Origin: Vibrio sp. FE10
Lineage (GTDB): Bacteria; Pseudomonadota; Gammaproteobacteria; Enterobacterales; Vibrionaceae
Direction of reading: 5' to 3'
NCBI RefSeq assembly: GCF_030297155.1
Contig: NZ_AP028067.1
Span: forward strand, 3,720,001-3,784,000
DNA: 64,000 nt
Made by a program: the position numbers and the translations under genes. The first letter of the stretch is position 1. Each line of letters opens with the position of its first letter. The notes beneath the pieces were generated by a model. That model was given only the letters and a program-made list of their open reading frames with translations. It ran no database searches and was not told the DNA's origin. This document shows, piece after piece, positions 10,967-25,096 of this stretch.

Positions 10967-11350
10967 TTAAGACTTTATCAAAAATTGGAAGCCGATCCAT
11001 GCTGCTGAGATGCTGAGAACCACGTTGAGTAACACATTGAGTCCCATCTTAAAGAAAGCGCCCTGCTGCATAAGAAGCACATTATCCATCGAAAATGTAG
11101 AAAATGTAGTCAGTGCTCCAAGGAAACCAAGACCGATAATCTGTCTCCATGGTTCTGTCGCCACCATCTCATTCTCAAATGCAGCGATGAGCAAACCCAT
11201 AATTAAAGAGCCAATTACGTTAACGGTTAGCGTACCGTAAGGAAAACCACGTCCTAGCATCACTACACATAACTCTGAAATCAAATAGCGCGAACAAGCA
11301 CCAAATGCACCACCAATGGCAATAAAACCTAAAATAGATAACTGACCCAT
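10967..11350 (-). CDS. crcB: Fluoride channel CrcB (Fluc)
   Basis: A small inner-membrane fluoride-selective channel that acts as a dual-topology dimer. It has 127 residues and four hydrophobic segments, with the Gly-Gly-Ala-Phe-Gly-Ala-Cys-Ser-Arg-Tyr segment in helix 1, the Asn-Val-Ile-Gly-Ser segment in helix 2 and the polar Thr-Thr-Phe-Ser-Thr-Phe track in helix 3. I placed the start at ATG 11348-11350 because GGGAGG stands 5 nt upstream; the open frame begins 12 nt earlier at a TTG. No fluoride riboswitch was recognised upstream. Confidence 0.94.
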   Translation of the reverse strand: MGQLSILGFIAIGGAFGACSRYLISELCVVMLGRGFPYGTLTVNVIGSLIMGLLIAAFENEMVATEPWRQIIGLGFLGALTTFSTFSMDNVLLMQQGAFFKMGLNVLLNVVLSISAAWIGFQFLIKS

Positions 11351-11450
11351 GAATCCTCCCAAACAATAATCCCTATATTCTAGCTTTAACGCCGATAAAA
11401 GCGAGGGTAGAAACTAAGAATGCATGCGTAAATATTAAACGTTACAGGTG

Positions 11451-12833
11451 TCACTTAACTTCAATATATCCCATCAATCCTGTTTTCATGTGCTCAATTA
11501 CATGACAGTGGTACATCCAGCGTCCTGGGTTATCTGCAACAAATGCAGCTTTAGCTCGGCCATTTTTTCCAAGTAACACTGTATCGGTATGGAAAGGCTC
11601 TTCAATTTTTTTACCATCAAGTTCCAATACCGTAAATGTATGACCATGAATATGAATCGGGTGATGATATTGAGTGACGTTCTTAAGATCGAATATGTAA
11701 GTCTTACCCAACTCTAAAGTCGCCAACGGTTCAGGAATATTGTCTTTGCTCATCCCCTCCCATGCTCTTTTATTAGTAAGCCAAAACTTAGGCATCGATT
11801 TTCCATCTTTGGATACTGGAGAAACAGCGCCTTCCCACTCGAACACAAAATCGATCTCTTCAGCGTTAGCAAGATCTAGGTTAGGTACTGGATTCAATGG
11901 TAATACTGGTAATGCTCGATCTTGAGTAAATTCTGAACCTACGACTTCAAATTCACACAAAGAAAATGGGAAACGCCCCTTCATTTGGAGAACGTTAACT
12001 CGCTCACCAGCTTTAGGAGCGATCAGTCCGATATCTACACGCATCCCTGGACCAATTTTATGTTGAGTAAGTATATATGGCGTCTTTACAGGATTACCAT
12101 CAATGGCAATGACCCATGCCTCAGCCCCTTCGATAGCAATAGGGTAAGTGATCGTATTATCGACATTCGCGATACGCAATCTAGTCGTTGCATACTGTTT
12201 CAAGTGGTATACAGGTTCATGAACTCCATTCACACTACTCCACTCACCAGGAGTGCCCATACGCGCACTGAGTCGGGGAATCATTAAGTCTTTCCATTGA
12301 CCCTTTTGATCGATATGCCAATGCTTCAGCATCAATGCATGTTCTTCGTCAAACTGCACTGGAGTACTTTCTTCTACGATAATTAGCCCAACCAAACCCA
12401 TACCAAGTTGTTTAACGCTATTCATATGTGGGTGATACCAAAATGTGCCAGCATCTGGCGGCGTAAACTCATAAATGAATGTTTCACCTGGCATGATCGG
12501 TGGCTGACTTAAGAAGGGAACTCCATCCATTTCGATAGGAATTCTTAAACCATGCCAATGGATAGTCGTCGGTTCTGATAACTTATTCGTAAAACGAATT
12601 GTGACCTTTTCATCCTGTCGACATCGAATCGTCGGAGCCGGAATCTGACCATTAAAGGCTAAAACATTGGTGTCAAATCCCGCGACTAACTCAGCCATTG
12701 AAGGTTCAGCAGTTAAGTCATAAACATACTTTCCTTGTTCATCAACAGACCGCTTCATTGAACAAGCAGGTAGGACTGTTAGTGCAGATATAGCGAGGGA
12801 TGATTGAATAAACTTACGACGGGAAATATCCAT
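11451..12833 (-). CDS. Multicopper oxidase, Tat-exported
   Basis: A blue copper oxidase of 460 residues with three cupredoxin domains. Copper ligands are visible: His-Trp-His-Gly at 92-95, His-Pro-His at 134-136, the block starting His-Pro-Ile-His-Ile-His-Gly-His at about 391, and His-Cys-His-Val-Ile-Glu-His at 442-448 with Met four residues after the last His. The N-terminus carries a twin-arginine signal (Ser-Arg-Arg-Lys-Phe). Leu-Pro-Ala-Cys at 21-24 could be a lipobox, so the protein may be a lipoprotein. A Fur-type palindrome sits upstream, suggesting a ferroxidase role in iron handling. The alternative is copper detoxification like CueO, but no Met-rich insert is seen. Confidence 0.9.
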   Translation of the reverse strand: MDISRRKFIQSSLAISALTVLPACSMKRSVDEQGKYVYDLTAEPSMAELVAGFDTNVLAFNGQIPAPTIRCRQDEKVTIRFTNKLSEPTTIHWHGLRIPIEMDGVPFLSQPPIMPGETFIYEFTPPDAGTFWYHPHMNSVKQLGMGLVGLIIVEESTPVQFDEEHALMLKHWHIDQKGQWKDLMIPRLSARMGTPGEWSSVNGVHEPVYHLKQYATTRLRIANVDNTITYPIAIEGAEAWVIAIDGNPVKTPYILTQHKIGPGMRVDIGLIAPKAGERVNVLQMKGRFPFSLCEFEVVGSEFTQDRALPVLPLNPVPNLDLANAEEIDFVFEWEGAVSPVSKDGKSMPKFWLTNKRAWEGMSKDNIPEPLATLELGKTYIFDLKNVTQYHHPIHIHGHTFTVLELDGKKIEEPFHTDTVLLGKNGRAKAAFVADNPGRWMYHCHVIEHMKTGLMGYIEVK

Positions 12834-12877
12834 ATTTGTTGCCTTTTAGTAATAACGACCAAAATGTAACAAAATAT

Positions 12878-12892
12878 TGAGAATAATTCTCA
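12878..12892. promoter_or_regulatory. Fur-box-like palindrome upstream of multicopper oxidase
   Basis: TGAGAATAATTCTCA is a perfect 7-1-7 palindrome that differs from the Fur core TGATAATnATTATCA at one symmetric position per half. It lies about 45 bp before the start codon of the oxidase gene, a usual place for a repressor operator. Confidence 0.65.
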
Positions 12893-13138
12893 TAAAGAAG
12901 TGGGGATTGTGCTGTTGATTGTTTATAAAAGAGGCTGGGATAAGTGAGTACTTACCTTTTTAAGGTCAAATATCATCCAAAGTAACAAATAATCGTTGAA
13001 ATATCCCAAATATAGAAAGCCCAAAGACCTCCCTCTTCGACTAGCTATTCAGATATTAAGGAAGCGTTATAGTTCTAATATCAGCATATCCAAATTAGAA
13101 GAATTAAGTGAAACCATTAATAAGTAGAAGCGAGTAAA
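12893..13138. other. Intergenic stretch without recognised gene
   Basis: AT-rich sequence between the oxidase operator and the tRNA-Trp repeat array. No frame of useful length with a ribosome binding site and no strong hairpin was seen on either strand. Confidence 0.6.
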
Positions 13139-13287
13139 AAGGCTCCAACATTTCTACCAGGATGCGTAGTCTGGAGCCTTAAATTTGGCAAGGTGGGATG
13201 AGACGGCACTCAGAATACTCGATCGGACTGGTGTAAAAAGTAACAGGTATAAAAAAAGCCCCAGCATTTCTGCTAAGGCTTCAAATA

Positions 13288-13365
13288 TGGCAGGAGTAGA
13301 GGTTTAGACTCCCAACACGCGCTGTTTTGGTAAGTCGGGAAATCCGCAGCTCTGCTAATAGCTAT
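13288..13365 (-). pseudogene. Degenerate tRNA-Trp copy (most diverged clear copy)
   Basis: Retains the 3' CCA end, parts of the T arm and D arm, but has substitutions in the T loop, an insertion at the anticodon and no 5' acceptor strand. It cannot fold as a tRNA. Confidence 0.75.
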
Positions 13366-13417
13366 ATTAGATTCAGAAAGTAAAAAGGCTCTAGCATTTC
13401 TGCTAGAGCCTTAAATA

Positions 13418-13490
13418 TGGTAGGAGTAGAGGTTTAGACTCCCAACATGCGCTGTTTTGGTAAGTCGGGGAATCCGCGGCTCTGCTAATG
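13418..13490 (-). pseudogene. Degenerate tRNA-Trp copy (middle)
   Basis: Same architecture as its neighbours. The 3' half is recognisable, the T arm carries several changes, the anticodon region is enlarged by the same insertion, and the 5' acceptor strand is missing. Confidence 0.75.
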
Positions 13491-13550
13491 GTGTATATAT
13501 AAGATTCATAAAGCAAAAAGGCTCTAGCATTTCTGCTAGAGCCTTAAATA

Positions 13551-13625
13551 TGGCAGGGGTGGAGAGATTCGAACTCCCAACACGCGCTGTTTTGGTAAGT
13601 CGGGGAATCCGCTGCTCTGCTAATG
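13551..13625 (-). pseudogene. Degenerate tRNA-Trp copy (nearest to intact gene)
   Basis: The 3' acceptor and T arm are identical to the working tRNA-Trp for about 37 bases. The anticodon arm then has about 10-12 extra bases in place of the CCA loop, and the 5' acceptor strand is gone. Confidence 0.8.
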
Positions 13626-13648
13626 TTGTATTATAAGATTCATAAAGC

Positions 13649-13679
13649 AAAAAGGCTCTAGCATTTCTGCTAGAGCCTT
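13649..13679 (-). terminator. Terminator after tRNA-Trp (end of rRNA operon)
   Basis: On the minus strand, AAGGCTCTAGC, AGAAAT and GCTAGAGCC are followed by TTTTTGC, 5 nt after the tRNA 3' end. Confidence 0.88.
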
Positions 13680-13684
13680 AAATA

Positions 13685-13761
<77 letters not shown>

Positions 13762-13786
13762 AAAACTTTATCTTACTTCAGATTCG

Positions 13787-13812
13787 AAAAAACCTCGCAC
13801 TAGGCGAGGTTA
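13787..13812 (-). terminator. Hairpin with T-run between tRNA-Asp and tRNA-Trp
   Basis: On the minus strand, AACCTCGC, CTAGT and GCGAGGTT are followed by TTTT. It looks like an intrinsic terminator, yet tRNA-Trp lies beyond it. It may therefore be partial, be overridden by antitermination, or serve as a processing stem. Confidence 0.65.
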
Positions 13813-13821
13813 TCGAATAAG

Positions 13822-13898
13822 TGGCGGAGTGGACGGGACTCGAACCCGCGACCCCCGGCGTGACAGGCCGGTATTCTAACCAACTGAACTACCACTCC
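13822..13898 (-). tRNA. tRNA-Asp (GTC anticodon)
   Basis: A 77-nt cloverleaf with encoded CCA, anticodon loop CTGTCAC and acceptor GGAGTGG / CCACTCC with discriminator G. It lies 67 bp after 5S rRNA in the operon. Confidence 0.96.
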
Positions 13899-13965
13899 GC
13901 AGTGGTCAACTCACTAAGTGAGCGTCCATATCTCCAGGTCGGTCAACCTAAAGATTTAATTTAAA

Positions 13966-14083
13966 GCCTGGCGATGTCCTACTCTCACATGGGGAAGCCC
14001 CACACTACCATCGGCGCTATTGTGTTTCACTTCTGAGTTCGGCATGGAATCAGGTGGGTCCACAATGCTATGGTCGCCAAGCA
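13966..14083 (-). rRNA. rrf: 5S ribosomal RNA
   Basis: About 118 nt. The minus strand begins TGCTTGGCGACC and ends with the complementary GGACATCGCCAGGC. The internal CCGAACTCAGAAGTGAAAC block is typical of gammaproteobacterial 5S rRNA. Confidence 0.96.
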
Positions 14084-14179
14084 AATTTTAAAATTCGGAA
14101 AGCTAATCTAAAAGTATTTCTCTTCAAACGCATTCAAGGTCTGGTACATCTGAGTCCACAAAACCCCTTGGGTGTTGTA

Positions 14180-17071
<2,892 letters not shown>

Positions 17072-17307
17072 ATACAACCCGAAAGGGTCTTAGTGTATGG
17101 CAACTAACCAAGGTTTTTGGTTGTCATTAAGAAGGGTTAATTCTCAATGACTGTTTGCCGGACTCAATTGTGAATCAAACTAAGTTTGATTCGAATACAA
17201 GACACTTGAATGTGTTTGTTGTGTTTATCTAATGAAAGATAAACATTGAGAACTTTTAAATTTGATTTTAATTACTCGTAAGTAATCAAATCAGTCAGCT
17301 TTCCAAA

Positions 17308-17319
17308 TTGTTAAAGAGC
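17308..17319 (-). promoter_or_regulatory. boxA antitermination element in 16S-23S spacer
   Basis: GCTCTTTAACAA on the minus strand, identical to the boxA of the operon leader. It loads the Nus antitermination complex before 23S transcription. The rest of the spacer from 17072 to 17441 shows no gene; AT-rich processing stems flank the 23S RNA. Confidence 0.8.
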
Positions 17320-17441
17320 ATGAGACTTTAAGAACCAATGTTCTAAAATTCACATTTTCTAAAGACTCTCAGGGTCAAACACACCAACCAACGACAAAAG
17401 AAGTGGTTTGGATATGATAATAACCAAGAATATTTAGAGAA

Positions 17442-17517
17442 TGGTGGGCGATACCGGGCTCGAACCAGTGACCCCCTGCTTGTAAGGCAGGTGCTCTCCC
17501 AACTGAGCTAATCGCCC
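17442..17517 (-). tRNA. tRNA-Val (TAC anticodon)
   Basis: A 76-nt cloverleaf with encoded CCA, anticodon loop CTTACAA and acceptor GGGCGAT / ATCGCCC. Third tRNA in the 16S-23S spacer. Confidence 0.96.
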
Positions 17518-17587
17518 ACGATAGTTTCTTTTGTCTTCACTTTTAATAAAAGTGAAAATAAAAGCCATCCTTTACGCGGAGAAAGAA

Positions 17588-17663
17588 TGGTGGGTCGTGC
17601 AGGATTCGAACCTGCGACCAATTGATTAAAAGTCAACTGCTCTACCAACTGAGCTAACGACCC
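17588..17663 (-). tRNA. tRNA-Lys (TTT anticodon)
   Basis: A 76-nt cloverleaf with encoded CCA, anticodon loop CTTTTAA and acceptor GGGTCGT / ACGACCC. Second tRNA in the spacer, 2 bp after tRNA-Glu. Confidence 0.96.
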
Positions 17664-17665
17664 AA

Positions 17666-17741
17666 TGGTATCCCGTAGGGGAGTCGAACCCCTGTTACCG
17701 CCGTGAAAGGGCGGTGTCCTAGGCCTCTAGACGAACGGGAC
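17666..17741 (-). tRNA. tRNA-Glu (TTC anticodon)
   Basis: A 76-nt cloverleaf with encoded CCA, anticodon loop CTTTCAC and acceptor GTCCCGT / ACGGGAT. First tRNA after 16S. The Glu-Lys-Val set is a known spacer type in vibrios. Confidence 0.96.
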
Positions 17742-17831
17742 ACTGGATATTGAAGAACTTGGGAGTTCTTCGTCTCTTTACTTTTCTAAACCTAATCAAT
17801 CTGTGTGGACACTCATCGTGGTATCTTCGTA

Positions 17832-19386
<1,555 letters not shown>

Positions 19387-19636
19387 AAGATTTTGTGACT
19401 CAACGAATACTGACTTCAAAACTAATATTCATTCGAAAATGAACATGTAATTCTAAAGCTATTACCATTCCAACAGAATGGTAATGAATTGACTGTGCCG
19501 ATTAACTACAAGTAGTTAAACGTATTGGTCACTCAGTTCATTGAAATCAATTTTGATTCCGAAGAATCTGTTTTATCTAACGATAAAACGTTTTGATATT
19601 CATCAACGAGTGCCCACACAGATTGATAGGTTTAAA

Positions 19637-19648
19637 TTGTTAAAGAGC
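19637..19648 (-). promoter_or_regulatory. boxA antitermination element in rRNA leader
   Basis: GCTCTTTAACAA on the minus strand, in the leader between the P1 promoter and 16S. It is the classical Nus-factor site. The leader 19387-19805 holds no gene; it contains AT-rich segments that should pair with the spacer to form the RNase III stem. Confidence 0.8.
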
Positions 19649-19811
19649 TTTTCCTTTTTGAGCTTCGCTCAAATCGGACGGCCATTTTAGCGATTTAAGT
19701 TTTAGTGTCAACCACTATTTTCAAAACTTTTTTCAAGCGCTTAGCTTGGCTAATTTGACCTGCTGATTCGTTTTGGTTTCTTACGAAGCCTTCCCGTTTC
19801 AACGAGGTCGC

Positions 19812-19839
19812 ATTATAGAGATTTCGATCACACTGGCAA
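19812..19839 (-). promoter_or_regulatory. rRNA operon P1 promoter
   Basis: On the minus strand, TTGCCA (19834-19839) and TATAAT (19812-19817) are separated by 16 bp. A GC-rich discriminator GCGACC follows, the hallmark of stringently controlled rRNA promoters. An A/T-rich tract upstream (19840-19875) is a good UP-element candidate. No clear second promoter was seen. Confidence 0.85.
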
Positions 19840-19959
19840 GCCCTTTTTGAAGTTTTTCTTACTTTTTTGATTGTTCGAGCGTTTTTTGTTCAAAACACCC
19901 CATTTCCACTAGTATTCCCCTTAATTAAGGGCTTAAGGTGCCTATATAAAGGAGGATTT

Positions 19960-20505
19960 ATGAGTTCAATACGCAGTTATAAAGGAATATCCCCTCAGAT
20001 TGGGCAAGGTGTCTATATAGATACAAGTTCTGTACTGGTTGGGGATATCAAAATCGGTGACGACTCTAGTGTGTGGCCTTTGGTTGCAGCTCGAGGAGAT
20101 GTGAATCACATTCATATTGGAGAGAGAACGAATATCCAAGACGGCAGCGTTTTACACGTCACCCATAAGAATGCTGAAAACCCTGACGGTTATGCTCTAC
20201 TAATAGGTAATGATGTCACTATCGGTCATAAAGTAATGCTGCATGGCTGCACCATTGAAGATCGTGTACTTGTTGGCATGGGAGCTATCGTGCTCGATGG
20301 CGTGGTTATTAAAGAAGATGTGATGATTGGTGCTGGTAGCTTGGTGCCACCGAATAAGGTACTCGAAAGCGGTTATCTCTATGTAGGAAGCCCAGTAAAA
20401 CAAGCACGCCTATTAAATGATAAAGAGCGTGCCTTTTTACAGAAGTCAGCTGACAACTATGTTCAGAATAAAAACGACTATCTAGACTCTGTGTTGCCAG
20501 TCTAA
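19960..20505 (+). CDS. yrdA: Gamma-carbonic-anhydrase-like protein YrdA
   Basis: A left-handed beta-helix trimer protein of 181 residues with hexapeptide repeats (Ile/Val-Gly-x-x-x-x pattern) through most of its length. The three histidines expected for a metal site occur around His-Val-Thr-His, Ile-Gly-His-Lys and Leu-His-Gly. The catalytic role is uncertain even in E. coli. The start is ATG at 19960 behind AGGAGG; the frame remains open upstream to 19867. It is convergent with the DUF1488 gene, sharing 4 bp at the stops. Confidence 0.9.
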   Translation: MSSIRSYKGISPQIGQGVYIDTSSVLVGDIKIGDDSSVWPLVAARGDVNHIHIGERTNIQDGSVLHVTHKNAENPDGYALLIGNDVTIGHKVMLHGCTIEDRVLVGMGAIVLDGVVIKEDVMIGAGSLVPPNKVLESGYLYVGSPVKQARLLNDKERAFLQKSADNYVQNKNDYLDSVLPV

Positions 20506-20771
20506 AGCGCTTTGATCTGGATCCGATTAGAGGAGTCATACTCCTCTTCTTCTATTAACTCTTCCGCTAGCTCTTCAATATCGAAACGTAACTCTGAAAA
20601 GATAACTAAAGCTTGATCGCCTTCTTCTATATCTTTGCCTGCCAATCGAGACAACTCTTCAATAGACATAACACACTCAATCAGTGCGCCCGACTGCTGT
20701 GCTGGGAAGGTGATTGATTGATTCTCTTCATCCCAATCTTGGATATCAGGAAATAGAATTGATTGATTCAT
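20502..20771 (-). CDS. DUF1488 family protein
   Basis: An acidic soluble protein of 89 residues with a run of glutamates near residues 65-77. The family is short and uncharacterised and is usually found next to aroE in gammaproteobacteria. It lies 16 nt downstream of aroE in the same direction, so it is probably cotranscribed with it. Confidence 0.85.
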   Translation of the reverse strand: MNQSILFPDIQDWDEENQSITFPAQQSGALIECVMSIEELSRLAGKDIEEGDQALVIFSELRFDIEELAEELIEEEEYDSSNRIQIKAL

Positions 20772-20787
20772 TTTTATAAATACCTTG

Positions 20788-21618
20788 TTACATCTCTAGA
20801 TTTTTGCGTAATTCTCTTAAAATCTGTTTTGTTCCTGGGCGAAGACCACGCCACAGCATAAAGCTCTCAGCAGCCTGCCCTACCAACATACCCAAACCAT
20901 CATAAGCAGCGTAAACACCGTAATCTAATGCCCATTGATTAAATACTGTGGTTCCAGATCCGTAAACCATGTCATAAACGGAACTATTCGAATTGAAGAT
21001 AACCTCAGAAATTTCAGGGAGCTGACCACTTAAACCAGACGAGGTCGAATTAATGATGACATCAAACCCTTCATTAACATCGCTTAACCCCATTCCTTTT
21101 ATGTTTCCATGTGAAGAAAACATCTCAGCCAAAAGTTGAGCCTTTGAACTGGTTCGATTAGCGACTACCAACTGCTGTGGCTTTTGGTCGAGTAGAGGTT
21201 GAATCACTCCTCGAGCAGCACCACCAGCACCAAGCAGAAGAACGCGAGCCCCTTCTAGGACTACTTGATGTTGAAGAAGATCTTGAACTAAACCTTCACC
21301 ATCGGTGTTATCACCAATAATATCTCCATCATCGAGCTTCTTCAGTGTGTTTACAGCACCTGCTAGTTCAGCTCTTTCAGTCAGGCGATTAGCGAACTGA
21401 TAAGCATCTTCTTTAAATGGCGCTGTGACATTACACCCTCTACCACCTTCACTAAAAAACGCTTGGGCAGCAGTGATGAATTCACCTTGTTCTGGCTGAA
21501 GTGCTGTATAGGTAAGTTGTTGGCTGGTTTGGCGAGCAAATAATGTATGAATGAATGGCGATTTGCTTTGCCCAATAGGATTACCGAAAACGGCATAACG
21601 ATCTACTTGCTGTGTCAT
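20788..21618 (-). CDS. aroE: Shikimate dehydrogenase (NADP+) AroE
   Basis: Reduces 3-dehydroshikimate to shikimate in the aromatic amino acid pathway, in the cytoplasm. It is 276 residues, normal length. Visible motifs are Gly-Gln-Ser-Lys-Ser-Pro-Phe-Ile-His at the shikimate site, Asn-Val-Thr-Ala-Pro-Phe-Lys with the catalytic lysine, Asp-Asn-Thr-Asp-Gly, and the dinucleotide loop Gly-Ala-Gly-Gly-Ala-Ala-Arg-Gly. AAGGA precedes the ATG. It lies after hemF but is separated from it by a strong terminator. Confidence 0.96.
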   Translation of the reverse strand: MTQQVDRYAVFGNPIGQSKSPFIHTLFARQTSQQLTYTALQPEQGEFITAAQAFFSEGGRGCNVTAPFKEDAYQFANRLTERAELAGAVNTLKKLDDGDIIGDNTDGEGLVQDLLQHQVVLEGARVLLLGAGGAARGVIQPLLDQKPQQLVVANRTSSKAQLLAEMFSSHGNIKGMGLSDVNEGFDVIINSTSSGLSGQLPEISEVIFNSNSSVYDMVYGSGTTVFNQWALDYGVYAAYDGLGMLVGQAAESFMLWRGLRPGTKQILRELRKNLEM

Positions 21619-21640
21619 ATCCTTACCTAACAGAAATAAT

Positions 21641-21668
21641 AAAAAGGGTCATCTATGTAGATGACCCT
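21641..21668 (-). terminator. Terminator between hemF and aroE
   Basis: On the minus strand, GGGTCATCTA, CA and TAGATGACCC are followed by TTTTTATT. A perfect long stem only about 20 bp before aroE implies that aroE has its own promoter or depends on read-through. Confidence 0.9.
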
Positions 21669-21695
21669 ATCACTATCCCTATAAGGAAGGAAGAA

Positions 21696-23202
<1,507 letters not shown>

Positions 23203-23297
23203 TAATTCTGTTATCGAATTCGCTAAGTGTACAAATTATCATTCACTGTGACTAAAGCTATTTGTTTATAAAATGTATCAATTAACAACTTAGACTG

Positions 23298-23335
23298 ACG
23301 CAAACGTTTTCCTTAAGCAATTTTACCCGTATAAT
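23298..23335 (+). promoter_or_regulatory. purE promoter with PurR operator
   Basis: ACGCAAACGTTTTCCT (23298-23313) matches the left half of the PurR box ACGCAAACGTTTGCGT fully and part of the right half. TATAAT stands at 23330-23335. With a 17-bp spacer the -35 would be TTTTCC at 23307-23312, inside the operator, so bound PurR would block RNA polymerase. Hypoxanthine/guanine-dependent repression of purEK is expected from the E. coli system. Confidence 0.8.
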
Positions 23336-23385
23336 GCGCGCAAAATATCTAATCACTAATTAAATCGTACCTGAAGGAGTTTGAG

Positions 23386-23871
23386 ATGACTGTCGGTATT
23401 ATCATGGGTTCTAAATCTGATTGGCCAACAATGAAGCTAGCTGCAGAAATGTTGGATCAGTTTGGCGTGGCGTACGAAACAAAAGTGGTTTCTGCTCACC
23501 GTACACCTCAGTTGCTAGCAGACTACGCAACCAGTGCGAAAGAGCGCGGTATTAAAGTGATTATTGCTGGTGCTGGCGGTGCAGCTCACCTCCCGGGCAT
23601 GGCGGCTGCTTTCACAAGCGTCCCAGTTCTTGGTGTTCCTGTTCAGTCTAAAGCACTGAAAGGCATGGACTCGCTACTTTCTATCGTACAGATGCCAAAA
23701 GGTATCGCGGTAGGTACTCTTGCTATAGGTGAAGCTGGCGCTGCTAACGCTGGTATCCTAGCCGCTCAAATCATTGGTACACACAATGAAGAAGTAATGG
23801 CGAAAGTAGAAGCGTTCCGCTCTGAGCAAACAGAAACGGTTCTTGCTAATCCAAACCCTGCAGAGGACTAA
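23386..23871 (+). CDS. purE: N5-carboxyaminoimidazole ribonucleotide mutase PurE
   Basis: Moves the carboxyl group of N5-CAIR to C4 to give CAIR in purine synthesis. It is 161 residues, normal length. The N-terminal Gly-Ser-Lys-Ser-Asp-Trp-Pro-Thr-Met motif (8-16), Ser-Ala-His-Arg-Thr-Pro near 42 and Ala-Gly-Gly-Ala-Ala-His-Leu-Pro-Gly contact the substrate and include the catalytic histidine. GAAGGAG lies upstream. purK follows 5 nt later. Confidence 0.97.
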   Translation: MTVGIIMGSKSDWPTMKLAAEMLDQFGVAYETKVVSAHRTPQLLADYATSAKERGIKVIIAGAGGAAHLPGMAAAFTSVPVLGVPVQSKALKGMDSLLSIVQMPKGIAVGTLAIGEAGAANAGILAAQIIGTHNEEVMAKVEAFRSEQTETVLANPNPAED

Positions 23872-23876
23872 TTCCC

Positions 23877-25007
23877 ATGCATGTTCTTGTGTTAGGCGCG
23901 GGCCAACTTGCTCGCATGATGTCCCTAGCTGGGGCACCGCTGAATATTGAAATTTCTGCTTTTGATGTTGGCAGCAAAAATATTGTTCACCCATTAACGC
24001 AAGCAATTCTAGGCAACGGCTTAGACAATGCGATTGAGCGTGCGGACGTCATTACTGCAGAGTTCGAACACATCCCTTACGATGTACTTGAAGTGTGTGA
24101 GCGCAGCGGTAAGTTCTTACCGACAACAGAAGCAATCAAAGCTGGCGGTGACCGTCGTCTTGAAAAAGCCCTGTTAGACGAAGCGAACGTGAAGAATGCT
24201 AAGTACTACGTGATTAACTCTCGCGAAGACTTTGACGCTGCAATTGCTCACGTTGGCTTACCAATGGTGTTGAAGAGCACACTTGGCGGCTACGATGGCA
24301 AAGGTCAATGGCGCTTAAAGACATTAGACAATGTTGACGCGACTTGGGCAGAAATGGCTGAGTGCATTGCCGCGACCGACAACCAAGCGATTGTGGCTGA
24401 AGAGTTCGTTCCGTTTGACCGTGAAGTATCACTGGTTGGTGCTCGTGGCGCCAATGGTGAGATTCAGGTGTACCCACTGGCTGAAAATGTTCACACCGAC
24501 GGCGTGTTGAGCTTATCGACAGCGATTGATGACATTGAACTGCAAGAGCAAGCGAAAGCCATGTTCACTGCCATTGCTGAACGTTTAGATTACGTTGGCG
24601 TGCTAGCACTTGAGTTCTTTGACGTTCAAGGTTCACTGCTTGTTAATGAGATTGCACCACGTGTTCATAACTCGGGCCACTGGACGCAGCAAGGCGCAGA
24701 GACTTGTCAGTTTGAAAACCACCTGCGTGCAGTGTGTGGTATGCCACTAGGTAGCACTAAACTGATTCGTCCAACCGCAATGATCAACATTCTTGGTGAA
24801 GATACTCTTCCTGAAGCAATTCTTGCTCAAGGTGGTTGTCATGTTCATTGGTATGGTAAAGAGAAGCGTGCAGATCGTAAGATGGGCCACATTAACGTGA
24901 GCGCTGATTACAACGCAGAACTGCAAAGAACATTATGTTCACTAGCAGATATTCTCGATAAAAAAGCCTACCCTGCTGTCCATGAGTTTGCTGAGCAGAT
25001 GAAGTAA
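23877..25007 (+). CDS. purK: N5-carboxyaminoimidazole ribonucleotide synthase PurK
   Basis: An ATP-grasp enzyme that carboxylates AIR with bicarbonate to give N5-CAIR, the substrate of PurE. It has 376 residues: an N-terminal nucleotide-like fold starting Leu-Gly-Ala-Gly-Gln-Leu-Ala-Arg-Met, then the ATP-grasp with Gly-Gly-Tyr-Asp-Gly-Lys-Gly-Gln near 138, Glu-Glu-Phe-Val-Pro-Phe and [12 protein letters not shown]. It is in an operon with purE. Confidence 0.97.
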   Translation: MHVLVLGAGQLARMMSLAGAPLNIEISAFDVGSKNIVHPLTQAILGNGLDNAIERADVITAEFEHIPYDVLEVCERSGKFLPTTEAIKAGGDRRLEKALLDEANVKNAKYYVINSREDFDAAIAHVGLPMVLKSTLGGYDGKGQWRLKTLDNVDATWAEMAECIAATDNQAIVAEEFVPFDREVSLVGARGANGEIQVYPLAENVHTDGVLSLSTAIDDIELQEQAKAMFTAIAERLDYVGVLALEFFDVQGSLLVNEIAPRVHNSGHWTQQGAETCQFENHLRAVCGMPLGSTKLIRPTAMINILGEDTLPEAILAQGGCHVHWYGKEKRADRKMGHINVSADYNAELQRTLCSLADILDKKAYPAVHEFAEQMK

Positions 25008-25050
25008 GCCCTACATTGGCTTATTGATATAAAAGGTTCATTGGATACAA

Positions 25051-25079
25051 AAACGGCGCTCAGTGAGCGCTGTTTTTTT
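25051..25079 (+). terminator. Terminator after purEK
   Basis: AAACGGCGCTC, AGT and GAGCGCTGTTT are followed by a T-run. It also lies between the convergent purK and yrdD genes. Confidence 0.88.
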
Positions 25080-25096
25080 GTAGCTATAATATCGAG

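Larger units (their letters stand above)
13139..13648 (-). repeat. Tandem array of decaying terminator + tRNA-Trp units
   Basis: Units of about 130 bp follow one another, each consisting of the hairpin GGCTCTAGC / GCTAGAGCC and a broken tRNA-Trp. The hairpin starts lie at about 13139 (very diverged), 13253, 13382 and 13515, with the intact unit at 13649. Similarity to the intact unit falls steadily with distance. This fits successive tandem duplication of the rRNA operon tail followed by mutation of the distal copies. Confidence 0.8.

Noticed and set aside
10695..11000. 101-codon leftward frame across the TPP riboswitch region
   Set aside because: It runs through the riboswitch and the crcB terminator, and its composition is not protein-like.
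13411..13650. 79-codon frame over the tRNA-Trp repeats
   Set aside because: It is produced by reading the degenerate tRNA and terminator repeats; the repeated protein segment mirrors the DNA repeat.
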